64,000 nucleotides of DNA. Source: Acholeplasmataceae bacterium UBA2284. Its GTDB lineage: Bacteria; Bacillota_I; Bacilli_A; Acholeplasmatales; Acholeplasmataceae. The translations under genes were made by a program, and so were the position numbers. A model generated the notes under the pieces. The model was not told where the DNA came from. It made no database searches and saw nothing but the letters and a program-made list of their open reading frames with translations. Positions within the stretch are counted from its first letter, which is position 1. Every line of letters starts with the position of its first letter. The stretch is taken from contig DDWO01000001.1 in assembly GCA_002345705.1 (NCBI GenBank), positions 12,990 through 76,989 on the forward strand. The letters are read 5' to 3'. This document shows positions 63,310 through 64,000 of this stretch, piece by piece.

Positions 63310-64000
63310 TTAGATTCCTCCTTCAAACTAATACATACCTCTTGGTATTTTTTGGATTCAAAGGATTGATACATTTTGTTACGCATGATTGCTTCATCAA
63401 AATTGACTAAGTGCCCATCAAACTCAGGACCATCGACACAAGCAAACTTCATTTCATTACCAACTGATACACGACAACCACCGCACATACCTGTACCATC
63501 AACCATCACAGGATTCATTGAAACGATAGTTTTGATTTGATATTTTTTTGTAAGTTCACTTACATATTTCATCATTGGAAGTGGTCCAATCGCGTACACT
63601 TCATCATAGGTTTCTTTCTTTTCAAGCAAGTCTTTTAGGATATCAGTGACCCGACCTTGATTTTGATATGAACCATCATCAGTGACTAAAAAGGATTTTT
63701 CACTAATCTGTTTAAATTCATTTTCAAGAAAAACTAGATCCTTCGTTCTAAAGCCAATAATTGTATGAACTATCGTATTTTTTTCATATAATGCCTTTGC
63801 TATTGGGTATGCAATCGCACAGCCTACTCCTCCACCAATGACACATACCTTTTTTAAACCATCAAGCTTTGCTGGTTTTCCCATAGGTCCAGCAAAGTCT
63901 AAAATATAATCATTTTTTTTAAGTAAACTCAATTTTTTCGTAGTCGCTCCAACAACCTGAAAAATAACTGAGATTGTTCCATCAGTTTGGTTAGCCTCTG
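63306..64000 (-). CDS. nfnA: NADH-linked subunit of NfnAB, 5' end beyond the window
   Basis: At least 230 residues; the frame stays open to the right edge, reading EANQTDGTISVIFQVVGATTKKLSLL upstream of the first in-frame TTG, so that TTG (63932) is not the start. The ferredoxin-reductase NAD domain has VCVIGGGVGCAIAYPIAKAL near its centre, and CGGCRVSV with ACVDGPEFDGH holds the [2Fe-2S] cluster. About 45-50 residues of the FAD-binding N-terminus are missing. With NfnB it couples NADH and reduced ferredoxin to NADPH. Confidence 0.92.
   Translation of the reverse strand, partial: EANQTDGTISVIFQVVGATTKKLSLLKKNDYILDFAGPMGKPAKLDGLKKVCVIGGGVGCAIAYPIAKALYEKNTIVHTIIGFRTKDLVFLENEFKQISEKSFLVTDDGSYQNQGRVTDILKDLLEKKETYDEVYAIGPLPMMKYVSELTKKYQIKTIVSMNPVMVDGTGMCGGCRVSVGNEMKFACVDGPEFDGHLVNFDEAIMRNKMYQSFESKKYQEVCISLKEESK

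Noticed and set aside
63306..63932. A 208-residue complete protein starting at TTG 63932
   Set aside because: The same frame stays open to the window edge and the upstream codons match the NfnA family, so the gene is partial, not short.
1..64000. tRNA or rRNA genes, CRISPR arrays, insertion sequences or prophage
   Set aside because: All gaps were read; none contains a cloverleaf-like segment, regularly spaced repeats, transposase or integrase.

Overview
The window is AT-rich and gene-dense. No intergenic gap exceeds 300 bases. It is one continuous piece of metabolic chromosome: I see no rRNA, tRNA, transposase, phage gene or CRISPR array. TGA is a true stop codon, for example at the mrpE/F/G junctions, where ATGA overlaps join consecutive genes. 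The Mycoplasma code is therefore excluded. Shine-Dalgarno sequences are strong (AGGAGG) and sigma-A promoters are recognisable. Gene content suggests a free-living, mostly anaerobic, low-GC Firmicute or a Mollicutes-related lineage such as the Izemoplasmatales/Haloplasma type. That placement is inference.

1-9250, mostly minus strand: a partial gene at the left edge, acyltransferases with a C-terminal zinc ribbon, a PAS-GGDEF protein, the threonine-degrading pair kbl/tdh, a Nudix hydrolase, a secreted or membrane-tethered endonuclease/phosphatase-fold protein, and a two-subunit class I fumarase-type hydratase. 9309-18850, plus strand: a single operon for glutamate fermentation by the methylaspartate route (glutamate mutase S and E, its reactivase, methylaspartate ammonia-lyase), followed by citDEFC and a citX-citG fusion. 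Here the cit genes most likely encode citramalate lyase, and the divergent hydratase is most likely mesaconase. Together they would convert glutamate to ammonia, acetate and pyruvate.

18854-23800, minus strand: P5C dehydrogenase and a five-gene flavin/iron-sulphur amino acid dehydrogenase complex, probably for proline, which would feed glutamate into the neighbouring pathway. Both operons carry the same 13-base ATGTAAGCGTTTT (cre-like) next to the promoter. 23886-27900: an apparent operon of glutathione peroxidase, an OhrR-type peroxide sensor, RibD, a RibBA with an eroded RibB half, and a HAD phosphatase. 27947-31951: a CASTOR/POLLUX-like channel and a CotH-like surface protein.

32147-36381, plus strand: a seven-gene Mrp/Mbh-type cation antiporter without the large NuoL-like MrpA. 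36425-40169: a heterodimeric multidrug ABC exporter. 40338-51285: an orphan peptide-type binding lipoprotein, a GGDEF protein, a VOC protein, Sua5/TsaC, a divergent acyltransferase, a GH4 alpha-galacturonidase-like enzyme, a thioesterase, a PfkB kinase and a MATE exporter.

51296-59144, minus strand: a hexuronate operon under one very clear promoter: tagaturonate epimerase UxaE, a PfkB sugar-acid kinase, 6-phosphogluconate dehydrogenase, a fructuronate-reductase-type SDR and a LarA homologue with the nickel-pincer residues. Gnd and the LarA homologue together suggest an unusual route: fructuronate to mannonate to gluconate (C2 epimerisation) to 6-phosphogluconate to ribulose-5-phosphate. An ECF transporter S component and a uridine-kinase-like protein follow. 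The right end holds a dCache-PAS-GGDEF-HD-GYP protein and nfnBA (nfnA runs off the edge), the bifurcating transhydrogenase that would balance NADH, ferredoxin and NADPH for these fermentations.
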